Part shown: positions 35,330-43,859 of the stretch, piece after piece
How the letters are laid out: each line of letters starts with the position of its first letter
How positions within the stretch are numbered: the stretch's first letter is position 1
Assembly: GCA_050633445.1 (NCBI GenBank)
Contig: JBOEGN010000029.1
Location: 1 to 64,000, forward strand
Direction: 5' to 3'
Origin: Thalassobius sp050633445
GTDB taxonomy: Bacteria > Pseudomonadota > Alphaproteobacteria > Rhodobacterales > Rhodobacteraceae
DNA: 64,000 bases
Position numbers and translations under genes: made by a program
Notes under the pieces: generated by a model
The model's database searches: none
What the model was told of the DNA's origin: nothing
Seen by the model: the letters and a program-made list of their open reading frames with translations, nothing else

Positions 35330-35983
35330 TCAGAAGCCAGCCAGCCCGTCGACCCAGGACCCAAACCCATACGAGATCACGTAGAAAACAAGGGCCGTTG
35401 TCGCCATCATTGACGGTGACATCGTTGGGCCGAAAAAGACGCTTAGTTGAACAGCACACATAACACTAACGCTAATCAAGCCTGCATAGAGCAAAAACGG
35501 ATCAGCAGCGGCGCCAAAGGCCAAATAATACAGCAATGAACCGCCCAACAGCAGTCCGAATTCGGTGGCAATCGACGCGCCTCGGTAGTTCCAAAGACCC
35601 AGTCCAACTTTATACAGGTTGCCGATGAGCGGTAAATCTTTGATGTGAACGAGAAAGTCCAAAAACCAATGGGACAAACAAACCGCGAAAAACACACCCA
35701 AAGCAAAGAGGCTCACTCCTGGAACAATCGCCGCCAAAAGGGCTGTTGAGGCCAAACTGATCAAAACCGCAGACAGCAAACTGTGAGAGTAGGGCATATA
35801 GTAGAGGTCAAGAGGTGCCGTCGCCGTAAAGCCGGGCACAATTCTAACCTTCTCTACCTTTGCCAAGATGAGGCTGCCCCAAACAACGTCCATCGCTTGG
35901 GTGCCCAGCATGAGCGCAGGCAGCGGTAGATCAGGAGCAACGACCTTGGCGGCGATAGCAACACCAAAATGTCCAACGAGCAT
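35330..35983 (-). CDS. Membrane-bound metal-dependent hydrolase-like protein (YdjM/DUF457-type)
   Basis: A 217-aa integral membrane protein with six or seven hydrophobic segments. The His-rich positions GHFGVAIAAK at the start, YSHSLL in the middle and SHWFLDFLVH are those of the LexA-binding/YdjM-like membrane hydrolase family; the function of the family is not established. It stands alone between two terminators or long spacers. Assignment rests on the motif pattern and membrane layout. Confidence 0.65.
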   Translation of the reverse strand: MLVGHFGVAIAAKVVAPDLPLPALMLGTQAMDVVWGSLILAKVEKVRIVPGFTATAPLDLYYMPYSHSLLSAVLISLASTALLAAIVPGVSLFALGVFFAVCLSHWFLDFLVHIKDLPLIGNLYKVGLGLWNYRGASIATEFGLLLGGSLLYYLAFGAAADPFLLYAGLISVSVMCAVQLSVFFGPTMSPSMMATTALVFYVISYGFGSWVDGLAGF

Positions 35984-36617
35984 AGTTAATCCTTATCGAT
36001 TAAGAATTTCATTTAGAACGGGCCGCTCTAGGTTTTCATTCTACCAGAGAGGTTGGTTGTCAGACGTCTCTGATCTTTAGACCGGTCAATCTACCCACGC
36101 AAATCAAATCTGACTTTATATTCAATAAATTTATGTATCAGTCAGTTGCGCCCCGAATACGGCGTTTTCAGCCTTGAAAGGCAGCTTACCTGCCACGCTT
36201 GATTGACGGGACATGGACAGGCGCGGATGATTGCGACGGAACCGCAAGCTGGCTCCAATCTGTCTGTAATCCGCACGGCCAGGACGCCAAGTAACGACCG
36301 CTATGCAATCGCAGCCTGACCAAAAACCACTCCTTTCAAGGGGCGCATTGCGCATGGGGTTTTGAGCGCTCGCACGATCTTGCTCAACAGCAAATCGCCT
36401 GCCAGGGCCAGGGTCGATTTACATCTCGCAGCAGATGAGGTTTGTTGGACCAATACGTCCGGGTCTAACGGGTCGAAGCAGGGAGGAGCCGAGCTCTCCT
36501 GGAAACGATCTGTTGGGTTGACGGACGTAGCGTAGAGGAGGGTGAGGCGCTGATTAGAACAACGTCCAGGGCACGCGCAGAGGCCGATAATTAACCAAAA
36601 TAAGGAGGAGGACGTCC
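35984..36617. other. Intergenic, upstream of phaC; no gene recognised
   Basis: About 630 bp. Minus-strand frames at 36131-36355 and 36301-36723 are open, but I recognise no protein in them and the second runs into phaC. The last 20 bp carry a very strong ribosome site (AAGGAGGAGG, 36602-36611) for phaC. The divergent phaZ gene that is common in relatives is absent. Confidence 0.5.
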
Positions 36618-38369
36618 ATGGAAATAGAAAAACTTCAGAAGCAAACAGCGGATTGGGCTGAGTTGTTGACACGGACCCAGTCGGTGTTTCAACGTGCTGG
36701 CCAGCTTGCTGCGGACAAGGCAAGTGGCGAGGAATATTCGATTGTCGATTTCACGTCGGTTCTTAACGCCTATATGACCGCTCTGCCTCAGTTGCTGTCT
36801 GATCCGATGCGGGCGTCCCAATGTATGCAGGCCTATTGGATGGATTGGGCGAATGCCTGGAATCAGGCCTTGACCGGCGAGGGCCAGGGAACGAAAGACA
36901 AGCGGTTCCGCGACGACCGATGGGACGCTGATCCAATGCTAAGCGGGCTCAAAGAGAGCCATATCGCGCTGGAAAAAGCGACCGCCAGTTTTCTGTCTGG
37001 ATTGCCCGAGGGATCCAAAGAAGCGCTGAAGGTGAAATTTTACACCCGCCAGATGATCTCTGCGATGTCGCCGGCCAACCAGCTGTTGGTGAACCCGGCC
37101 GCGCGCGAAAAACTGGTCGAGACCGAGGGTCAAAGCATCCTTGATGGCTTCCGTAACCTGGTCGAGGATCTGGAGCGCGGCGAAGGTCGGCTGGATATCG
37201 CCACCCACGATCCTGAAGCCTTCGAAGTCGGCACGGACCTGGCAATCACGCCTGGAAAGGTCATTTACGAGAACGAGCTGATGCAGCTCATCCACTATGC
37301 GCCACTGACGAAAACCCAAAAGAAACGTCCTCTTATTTTTGTCCCCCCTTGGATCAACAAATTCTACATTTTTGACATGCGCCCAGACAATTCAATGGTG
37401 CGTTATATGCTGGAACAGGGGCACAGTGTGTTCCTTGTCTCCTGGGTGAATCCGACCCTCGAACATGCTGAGTTGAGCTTCGAAGACTACATGAAACTGG
37501 GCCCATTGACTGCGCTGGACGTTGCCCAGAAAGCGACGGGTGAAAAGAAATTCGATATCCTGGGCTTCTGCATCGGCGGGATTCTTGTGACCGCAACGCT
37601 GGCCTATTTGGCCGCGAAGAAAGACAAACGTATCGCGACTGCCACGACTTTGGCGACGATGGTCGATTTCACGGATGTCGGTGAAACCGGTGTGTTCATT
37701 GATGACGATCAGCTTGTCTCGATGCGTAAGCATATGAAAGAAAAAGGGTTTCTTGAGGCAAGCCACTTGCAGGATATGTTCTCGATGATGCGAGAGAATG
37801 ATCTGATCTGGTCGTTCCACGTCATGAACTATCTGATGGGCAACAAGCCGCCCGCCTTTGATCTGCTATTCTGGAACGCGGACAGTACGCGACTGCCTGC
37901 CGCGATGCTGCTGTGGTATCTGGAGCATGTGTACCTGGAAAACGGGCTGCGCAAGCCGGGGCATCTGGTGTTGGACGGTGTGCCGATCGACATTTCTAAA
38001 ATTGATGTGCCGTTTTTCATCCTGGCAACCAAAGAGGATCATATCGCCCTTTGGAAATCCATCTATCCGGCCACGGAAATCCTGAACACCGAAGTTAAAT
38101 TCGTTCTGGGCGGGTCGGGGCATATCGCTGGCGTGATCAACCCTCCTTCGAAAAAGCCGAAATACGGTTACTGGACGCGCGACGACTATCCCGCGGATCA
38201 CGAGGAATGGTTCGCTGGTGCCAAACAGCATGCCGGGTCCTGGTGGCCGGTTTGGACCGAATGGATGACCGACCACACCTCAGAAAAGGAAGTTCCCGGC
38301 CGCATTCCAGGCGAAGGCAATGTGACTGTTATCGAAGACGCCCCAGGGCGCTATGTGCTGGCGAAATAG
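36618..38369 (+). CDS. phaC: Class I poly(R)-hydroxyalkanoic acid synthase
   Basis: Polymerises (R)-3-hydroxyacyl-CoA into PHA granules. 583 aa, normal for class I synthases. The N-terminal granule/dimer domain covers about residues 1-210, then the alpha/beta-hydrolase core has the lipase-like box GFCIGG with catalytic C318, Asp in ATKEDHIA and His in GSGHIAGVINPP. The conserved FVPPWINKFYIFD is present. The gene stands alone, with no phasin, phaR, phaZ or phaAB next to it. A strong Shine-Dalgarno site suggests high translation. Confidence 0.95.
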   Translation: MEIEKLQKQTADWAELLTRTQSVFQRAGQLAADKASGEEYSIVDFTSVLNAYMTALPQLLSDPMRASQCMQAYWMDWANAWNQALTGEGQGTKDKRFRDDRWDADPMLSGLKESHIALEKATASFLSGLPEGSKEALKVKFYTRQMISAMSPANQLLVNPAAREKLVETEGQSILDGFRNLVEDLERGEGRLDIATHDPEAFEVGTDLAITPGKVIYENELMQLIHYAPLTKTQKKRPLIFVPPWINKFYIFDMRPDNSMVRYMLEQGHSVFLVSWVNPTLEHAELSFEDYMKLGPLTALDVAQKATGEKKFDILGFCIGGILVTATLAYLAAKKDKRIATATTLATMVDFTDVGETGVFIDDDQLVSMRKHMKEKGFLEASHLQDMFSMMRENDLIWSFHVMNYLMGNKPPAFDLLFWNADSTRLPAAMLLWYLEHVYLENGLRKPGHLVLDGVPIDISKIDVPFFILATKEDHIALWKSIYPATEILNTEVKFVLGGSGHIAGVINPPSKKPKYGYWTRDDYPADHEEWFAGAKQHAGSWWPVWTEWMTDHTSEKEVPGRIPGEGNVTVIEDAPGRYVLAK

Positions 38370-38383
38370 CACTGCGTCCTGAC

Positions 38384-38433
38384 GGTTCAGCTTCGCGGAT
38401 GAGAGCTCATGCGTGACGCCCTGAAGCTGAACC
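38384..38433 (+). repeat. Inverted repeat downstream of phaC
   Basis: GGTTCAGCTTC (38384-38394) and GAAGCTGAACC (38423-38433) are perfect complements, 11 bp, separated by 28 nt. It lacks a T-run, so it may be part of a longer structured 3' region rather than a terminator itself. Confidence 0.6.
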
Positions 38434-38444
38434 GGATGCGCAAA

Positions 38445-38493
38445 AGAGCCGCGATCAATGCCGATAGACATGCGGTTGGATCGCGGCTCTGTT
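38445..38493 (+). terminator. Probable phaC terminator hairpin
   Basis: A perfect 12-bp stem (AGAGCCGCGATC 38445-38456, GATCGCGGCTCT 38479-38490) with a 22-nt loop, followed by GTTTA. It resembles a factor-independent terminator with a long loop. From 38494 to 38789 I see no gene. Confidence 0.55.
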
Positions 38494-38789
38494 TACATGC
38501 GCTGGGCCAGACGTGGTGTGGTTGGTCGCTCCAAGTTCGGCTGTGCGGGAAAACGAGCCACAGACGCGTGCAGCAAACAGGAAAGTCGTTTCGTGTCTAA
38601 GGTCTGACGACGACGCCCCTAGCCAAAACCTTCGAGAGCTTCATGCTGCGCCAAGTGAAATTGCGAACTCAACGGCCGTCACTTCGAAGGATTGGTACCC
38701 ATGGAAGGGGACATCGACAACTTGGGACTAGATTCGCCTCAGCCGCGCCCGGAATCTGAAAAAGATACGCGGGATATCAGCGGGGCAGG

Positions 38790-39134
38790 TCAGCTTTCGG
38801 AAAGAATACGGGCTCGGGTCACGAAATGGGTGGCTCGGCCGTTGTCCAGGCTGAATCCGTTGCCGCTGCCTGTGCCGGTATCCAGGATCAGCTGCGAGTT
38901 TTCCCAGATGGTTGCGATCGAACGCGAGGCCCAAATTGCGGTGCCTTCGACCTCGCCCAATTTCACGTCGCCGTCGCCGATATATGCCTCGTCCGCGCGA
39001 TAGCACATCGGGCCAGATCCGTCACAGCACCCTGCCGACATCTGAAAAACGAGGTCACCGTATTCGCTGCGCATTTCGCTCAGCAACGCCACCGCTGCGG
39101 GGGTTGCAACCACTCGTTCTATATTGTCTGCCAC
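38790..39134 (-). CDS. DUF779 domain-containing protein
   Basis: A 114-aa protein of the DUF779 family. The diagnostic SAGCCDGSGPMCY cluster near residues 33-45 holds three cysteines that could bind metal, and the C-terminal GNGFSLDNGRATHFVTRAR is typical. In other bacteria the family is often encoded beside NAD-dependent aldehyde or alcohol dehydrogenases, but here no such gene adjoins it. Molecular function is unknown. Confidence 0.85.
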   Translation of the reverse strand: MADNIERVVATPAAVALLSEMRSEYGDLVFQMSAGCCDGSGPMCYRADEAYIGDGDVKLGEVEGTAIWASRSIATIWENSQLILDTGTGSGNGFSLDNGRATHFVTRARILSES

Positions 39135-39216
39135 AGTTTTCGCCCTTCTTTTGCGTTACGCCAAATTTAGTACGCAAGCAAAGGTCGCCCAACGCGACTA
39201 AGGTCTTATGTAATGC

Positions 39217-39729
39217 TCAGCGCAGCGGGAAACTGGCGCGCAGCTGAATGGTTTCCAGGCCAGGATTGATCGAGCCTGTATCCGCATTCGAGCGGTGGTC
39301 ATATGACAGGCCGATGCGAATACCCTTGGCAGTTTCAAACCCGATTTCAGCGCCCGAGCGGAACTCGATCGTTGAGCCCAGATCGGGGCCATTCCCCTTG
39401 CCATAGACTCCGGGCATCAAGTGCAGCTGAACATAGCCGCGGTCCTGCGCAAACTGATAGGTCCAACTGGAGCCAGCCCCGAACCAGATGCTGCCATCAT
39501 CGGTGACAGAAATACCCATGGCGGGTTGAAACGGCCCGTATCTCTTGGGCAGGTCATAGCGCAGGTAAATCTCGCTCGCGATGCTGCTGCCTTGAAATTC
39601 AACGTCACCTGCTGAAATGGCGATGCGCGACTCCAAGGGCGAGGTCGCCAGACAGCCATCGTCGCAAAAATTCATTGTCATGTCGGTCAGACCTGCCACA
39701 AGAAACAGGGTTGCAAGAGTTCCGTCCAT
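39217..39729 (-). CDS. Acyloxyacyl hydrolase / lipid A 3-O-deacylase (PagL-like)
   Basis: A 170-aa predicted outer-membrane beta-barrel with alternating aromatic strands. It keeps the PagL catalytic arrangement near the C-terminus: Tyr-Asp-His-Arg-Ser-Asn (YDHRSNADTG), followed by Glu in NPGLETIQLR, giving the His-Ser-Glu triad. It would remove a 3-O-linked acyl chain from lipid A. A short hydrophobic N-terminus (TLATLFLVAGLTDM) may be a signal peptide, though weak. GGAGG lies before the start. Confidence 0.8.
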   Translation of the reverse strand: MDGTLATLFLVAGLTDMTMNFCDDGCLATSPLESRIAISAGDVEFQGSSIASEIYLRYDLPKRYGPFQPAMGISVTDDGSIWFGAGSSWTYQFAQDRGYVQLHLMPGVYGKGNGPDLGSTIEFRSGAEIGFETAKGIRIGLSYDHRSNADTGSINPGLETIQLRASFPLR

Positions 39730-39834
39730 GAGCGCCTCCGTCTACGTTGATTGATGGCTACACCACATAACGCGCGATGTCACCCGCAGGCCGTCGCAGT
39801 TTGCGGCTTTGTGTACAACATGATGGAAAAGGAG

Positions 39835-39909
39835 TGGTACTCCGTAGGGGAATCGAACCCCTCTTTCCAGGTTGAAAACCTGGCGTCCTAACCGATAGAC
39901 GAACGGAGC
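39835..39909 (-). tRNA. tRNA-Glu (anticodon UUC)
   Basis: On the minus strand a complete cloverleaf can be folded. The acceptor stem is GCTCCGT/ACGGAGT with a G-U first pair, the anticodon stem-loop is CCAGG-TTTTCAA-CCTGG giving anticodon TTC, the T loop is GGGGTTCGATTCCCC, and the 3' CCA is encoded. No integrase or repeated 3' end is seen nearby, so it is not an obvious attachment site. Confidence 0.97.
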
Positions 39910-40000
39910 ACTCTTGGCGTGCACGCGCTTTTAGAAAAAGCCGACCCGCGCTGCAAGCGGCAAATCACATGACCCGGCATTTTCTTTGCGCCTTGGGGCG

Positions 40001-40936
40001 TTAGCTTGTCAGAAAGCGTTGCGCCAGCGGGACGGCGGTGCGGACCGCCCGGATCGACCGTTCTTTGCCGCCGGGTTCTGCGCGGCGCGGGATAATCCAA
40101 CCAGGATAGGTCAACGCCCTGAGAAGGATAAAGAAATCCAGGGTCTCGGGGTCAATGGTTTCACAGGTGGCATAGCCGCTCAGCAAGGCAGAGCGCAGGG
40201 TCATGTACTCAGGGTGATCCAGAAAACGCATCAGAAATGTCGCGAGCTCGAACACGCGAAATCCCCATCCGCCATCATCAAAGTCAATCAGCCCGACGGA
40301 ACCGTTTTGGGTGAGGATATTTTCGGTGATGATGTCGGCGTGAATCAGCCCAAAATCCAGATCACCAGCGATGTTTTCGAGCCTATCATAGGCTTTGTCG
40401 CGGGTGCGTTGCAGTAGCAAGGACTCGTCCGGTGACAGGTCGGGGTTATCCCAGAACGGCCCCCATAAGGGCGTCTGGCCCAACAAGCCCTCCAGATCCC
40501 ATGACGGACGAGAGAATTCCGTGGGCCCAGCCCATTCGTCCGACAGCGCGTGCATCTTGGCCAGGGCGCGACCCAGCCGTTCCGCAAATTGCGCCGGATT
40601 TTCCACATCCAGACGCGCTCCTGCGCCCGAAGGCGTGCCGGGCATCCAAGACAAGAGGCTAATCGGCGTGTCGCCTATGTATTCGATCAAAGAGCCATTC
40701 AGCGACGGTTCGGGTTGCGGCACCGTTAACCCGTTCAGCGCCAAAGCCTCCATCCACTGCAATTCTGACAACAGCTCGGCGCGGGTGCGGTATCCGGGGC
40801 GGTGCAGACGCAGGGCATAGTCAGACCCGTCCTTACGTGCCTTCAGCACCGTATTCTCACGCCGCGCGGCAAGGGCGATGTCCTGCGCAGAAATCCCCCA
40901 CAGCGCAGCAGCCTTGGCGGCAATGGGGTCGGTCAT
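40001..40936 (-). CDS. APH-type phosphotransferase (hydroxylysine/ethanolamine kinase-like)
   Basis: Aminoglycoside-phosphotransferase-fold kinase, 311 aa. Catalytic loop GLIHADIITENIL near residue 200 and metal-binding Asp in GLIDFDDGGWGF near residue 222. It overlaps the upstream aminotransferase-family gene by ATGA. The pair kinase plus AGXT2L-type PLP enzyme matches the human hydroxylysine kinase/phospholyase pairing, so the likely substrate is a small amino alcohol such as 5-hydroxylysine or ethanolamine. Annotation as homoserine kinase or antibiotic resistance would be less fitting. Confidence 0.8.
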   Translation of the reverse strand: MTDPIAAKAAALWGISAQDIALAARRENTVLKARKDGSDYALRLHRPGYRTRAELLSELQWMEALALNGLTVPQPEPSLNGSLIEYIGDTPISLLSWMPGTPSGAGARLDVENPAQFAERLGRALAKMHALSDEWAGPTEFSRPSWDLEGLLGQTPLWGPFWDNPDLSPDESLLLQRTRDKAYDRLENIAGDLDFGLIHADIITENILTQNGSVGLIDFDDGGWGFRVFELATFLMRFLDHPEYMTLRSALLSGYATCETIDPETLDFFILLRALTYPGWIIPRRAEPGGKERSIRAVRTAVPLAQRFLTS

Positions 40937-42222
40937 GCGGTGGCCTCGGTCTGGCCCAATACCTCGTCCAAAGTCGAGATAACCTGATCCACGTTGGCGC
41001 GCGTGAACACCATCGGGGGGCGCATTTTCAGAACATTCGCGTGACGCCCAAGAAAGTTCAGCAGGACCCCGCGTTGCCGCATGCCGTTGGCAACACGTTT
41101 GGTAAAGTCAGGCGCGGGCGTTTTAGTGTCTTGGTCCAGCACCATCTCTGCTCCAAAGAACAGACCCGAACCGCGCACATCACCGATACAGTCGTGCTGC
41201 GTGGCCAGTTCCTGCAAACAGGATTTGGCATAGGCGCCCACGTCGGCGGCGTTGGCTTGCAGATCCTCTTGTTCGATCACATCCAGCGTGGCCGCGCAGG
41301 CTGCCATGGAAACCGGATTGCCGCCGAACGTGTTGAAATAGCCAAAGGCATTACGGAACGCAGCCATCGTGTCATGTCCAGCAACCACTGCGCCAACGGG
41401 ATGCCCATTGGCCATAGGTTTTCCGATCGTCGCGATTTCGGGGGTAAAGCCCATTTTCTCGTGGCCCCAGAAGTGAGAGCCCAACCGCCCGAACCCTGGC
41501 TGCACCTCGTCGGCGATGATCACGCCTCCGGCTTTGCGCACGGCGTTGATCGCGGGGGTCAGCCACCCGGTGGGCAGATCGGGGAAGCCCTCGTTGGCGA
41601 AAAACGGACAGATCACCAGCGCCGAGATGCCGTGGCCCTTTTCCTCCAGTTCAACAATCCGGGCCTCGACTTCGGCGGCAAAGGCGCGGGCATGAGCCAT
41701 CCCGGCCTCTCCCCCTAAGGGACGATAACTGTCGGGGGCAGGCACAAAGGCCATATTGTCCCAATAGCCGCCAATCGGGGGTTTGGTCCGGCTTAGCTGA
41801 CTGACCGCAATGGTGTTGCCATGATAGGTGTGATCCGTGGCAATGACCCCGGTATTGCCCGTCACCGCCTGAGCCATGCGCAGGGCAACGTCGTTTGCCT
41901 CGGATCCGGTGCAGGTCATCAGCACGGTGTCCAGACTGTCGGCGAATTTGGCGGTCAGACGCTCGGCATAGTCCACAATTCCGTCATGCAGGTACCGCGT
42001 ATGCGTGTTCAGAGTGCCCGCTTGTTTGCAAATCGCCTGAACCACCTTTGGGTGGCAATGCCCCACATGCGGGACATTATTGTAGCAATCCAGGTATTTG
42101 CGCCCCTTAGTGTCCCACAGCCATTGCCCCTGGCCTTTGACCAGGTGCACGGGGTGTTCATAAAAGGTCGGAACATTTGGGCCCAGAAGACGCGCGCGCT
42201 TCTGAACAAGAGTTTCGGTCAT
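40933..42222 (-). CDS. Class III aminotransferase-fold PLP enzyme, AGXT2L/phospho-lyase-like
   Basis: Fold-type I PLP enzyme, 429 aa. The motif YLDCYNNVPHVGHCHPKVVQA near residues 44-64 and the C-terminal RGSGLFFGAEMV, NVLKMRPPMVFT are those of the AGXT2L family, which includes ethanolamine-phosphate and phosphohydroxylysine phospho-lyases. PLP-binding Lys lies in ATIGKPMANGHP, and the Asp in IIADEVQPGFGR contacts the cofactor. Both ends overlap the neighbouring genes by four bases. It may eliminate phosphate and ammonia, giving an aldehyde, instead of transaminating. Confidence 0.83.
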   Translation of the reverse strand: MTETLVQKRARLLGPNVPTFYEHPVHLVKGQGQWLWDTKGRKYLDCYNNVPHVGHCHPKVVQAICKQAGTLNTHTRYLHDGIVDYAERLTAKFADSLDTVLMTCTGSEANDVALRMAQAVTGNTGVIATDHTYHGNTIAVSQLSRTKPPIGGYWDNMAFVPAPDSYRPLGGEAGMAHARAFAAEVEARIVELEEKGHGISALVICPFFANEGFPDLPTGWLTPAINAVRKAGGVIIADEVQPGFGRLGSHFWGHEKMGFTPEIATIGKPMANGHPVGAVVAGHDTMAAFRNAFGYFNTFGGNPVSMAACAATLDVIEQEDLQANAADVGAYAKSCLQELATQHDCIGDVRGSGLFFGAEMVLDQDTKTPAPDFTKRVANGMRQRGVLLNFLGRHANVLKMRPPMVFTRANVDQVISTLDEVLGQTEATA

Positions 42223-43703
42223 AGCTGTATCCAGGCAGTTTTCATGTCCACATACTTATCAAACGCATGCAGTGATTTGTCATGCCCATTGCCAGATTGT
42301 TTGACGCCACCCAAGGGCACCGTGTTATCCGCGCCACCATACGTGTTCACATGCACCACGCCTGCCCGAATATCACGCACCATGCGATGGGCACGGCCAA
42401 GATTGCCAGTCCAGACCCCCGCCGCTAGCCCGAAATCGGTGCCATTGGCGATGTTCAGGGCCTCTGCCTCGGTCTCGAACGGCGTGACGGCCAGCACGGG
42501 GCCGAAAACTTCGTTCTGAGCCAGCCGGTGATCGGGCTGAACGCCGGTAACGATTGTGGGTTCCATGTAATACCCGCCGGTGGTCTCCAGAATACGGTTT
42601 CCCCCCAGCGCGACGGTGCCGCCGTCCTTTATCGCGTCTTCGACAAAGCCCAGATTGCCTGCCAGTTGCCGGTCTGAATTCACGGCCCCCACCTGGCTGT
42701 TCAAATCCAGCGGGTCGCCGACGTTCAAGGCTTTGGCATGGTGCGCCATACGCGCGACAAATTCGTCATGGATCGCGCTTTGGACCAGCAAGCGCGAGCC
42801 TGCAACGCAGACCTGCCCCGAATTGCGGAAAATCCCCATGGCCGAGACTTTGGCCGCGTGGTCCAGATCCTCGACATCGGCGAAAACGATGTTGGGGGAC
42901 TTGCCGCCCAGCTCCAGATAGGTGCGTTTCAGGTTGGATTGCGCCGCGTATTCCAGCAAACGACGCCCTGTCATCCCCGAGCCTGTGAACACCATCACGT
43001 CCACATCCATCGACAGGGCCAGTGCCTCTCCGGTCTCGTGACCGTAACCGGTGACGACGTTCAGAACCCCATCAGGCAGGCCGGCCTGGGTGCAAATCTC
43101 GGCCAGACGCAGCAACGACAGGCTGGCGGTTTCTGCGGGCTTCAGCACGACCGAGTTGCCAGCCGCCAGCGCAGGCGCCAGTTTCCAGGCGCCGATCATC
43201 AGCGGGAAATTCCACGGCACGATGGCGCCGATCACCCCAACCGGTTCGCGGTGAATCAGGCCCAGCACGTCAGGCGCGGTCGGGGCGATTTCACCATACA
43301 GCTTGTCTAGCGCTTCGGCATAGTAACGGAAGGTGCCCGCAGCCGAACCCGCCTCGGCCTTCAGGGCCATGTTGAATTCGGTGCCGTTGTCGCGCACGCC
43401 CAGAACGGTCAGGGCCAGCGCGTCTGCTTCGATCAGATCAGCGATTTTCAGCAGCACCTTTTTACGCGCGGCCGGCGCCATCCGCGACCAGCGCCCGTCG
43501 TCAAATGATCGCCGTGCCGCCGCCGTTGCCCGTGCTACATCTGATTTCGAGGCCCGGCCAAGCGTTGTCAGCTTCTGCCCGTCAATAGGCGAGGTCACGT
43601 CCATCTCGCCACCCTTGGCGGGTTCCCACGCGCCGTTGATCAGCAGTTTTTGCGGGGCAACGGGCGTGCTGCGTAGCGCGTCGATTTGGGACTGGGTGGT
43701 CAT
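42219..43703 (-). CDS. NAD(P)-dependent aldehyde dehydrogenase
   Basis: ALDH-superfamily enzyme, 494 aa. VPWNFPLMIGAWKLAPALAAGN near residue 160, catalytic Glu in LELGGKSPN near residue 263, catalytic Cys in NSGQVCVAGSR near residue 297, and the NAD-site GSGMTGRR. Closest by eye to PuuC-like gamma-aminobutyraldehyde-type dehydrogenases. As first gene of the operon it can oxidise the aldehyde produced by the downstream phospho-lyase to an acid. Divergent from the IclR gene. Confidence 0.92.
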   Translation of the reverse strand: MTTQSQIDALRSTPVAPQKLLINGAWEPAKGGEMDVTSPIDGQKLTTLGRASKSDVARATAAARRSFDDGRWSRMAPAARKKVLLKIADLIEADALALTVLGVRDNGTEFNMALKAEAGSAAGTFRYYAEALDKLYGEIAPTAPDVLGLIHREPVGVIGAIVPWNFPLMIGAWKLAPALAAGNSVVLKPAETASLSLLRLAEICTQAGLPDGVLNVVTGYGHETGEALALSMDVDVMVFTGSGMTGRRLLEYAAQSNLKRTYLELGGKSPNIVFADVEDLDHAAKVSAMGIFRNSGQVCVAGSRLLVQSAIHDEFVARMAHHAKALNVGDPLDLNSQVGAVNSDRQLAGNLGFVEDAIKDGGTVALGGNRILETTGGYYMEPTIVTGVQPDHRLAQNEVFGPVLAVTPFETEAEALNIANGTDFGLAAGVWTGNLGRAHRMVRDIRAGVVHVNTYGGADNTVPLGGVKQSGNGHDKSLHAFDKYVDMKTAWIQL

Positions 43704-43724
43704 TTTGCTTCCTTGCCAGTGACT

Positions 43725-43750
43725 GGTTCATTATATGAACCGACGGTTCT
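43725..43750. promoter_or_regulatory. Putative IclR operator: overlapping palindromes
   Basis: GGTTCA-TTATA-TGAACC (43725-43741) is a perfect 6-bp inverted repeat. It overlaps GAACC-GAC-GGTTC (43737-43749), so three GGTTC-type half sites lie head to tail. It is placed in the ALDH promoter region and divergent from the IclR gene. Confidence 0.65.
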
Positions 43751-43859
43751 AATTTAGATTGACAGAGCCCGCGTCTTTCTGTCAACACATTTGGAAAAGC
43801 AGGGGCCGTCAAATTGATCTGCGCGCCTAAGGTGAAAACTTGGAATGGAATGACATCTG

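Noticed and set aside
36131..36723. Minus-strand frames upstream of phaC as genes
   Set aside because: No recognisable motif, one overlaps phaC, and no ribosome site is evident.
39835..39909. tRNA-Glu as an integration site
   Set aside because: No integrase, no repeated tRNA 3' end and ordinary genes on both sides.
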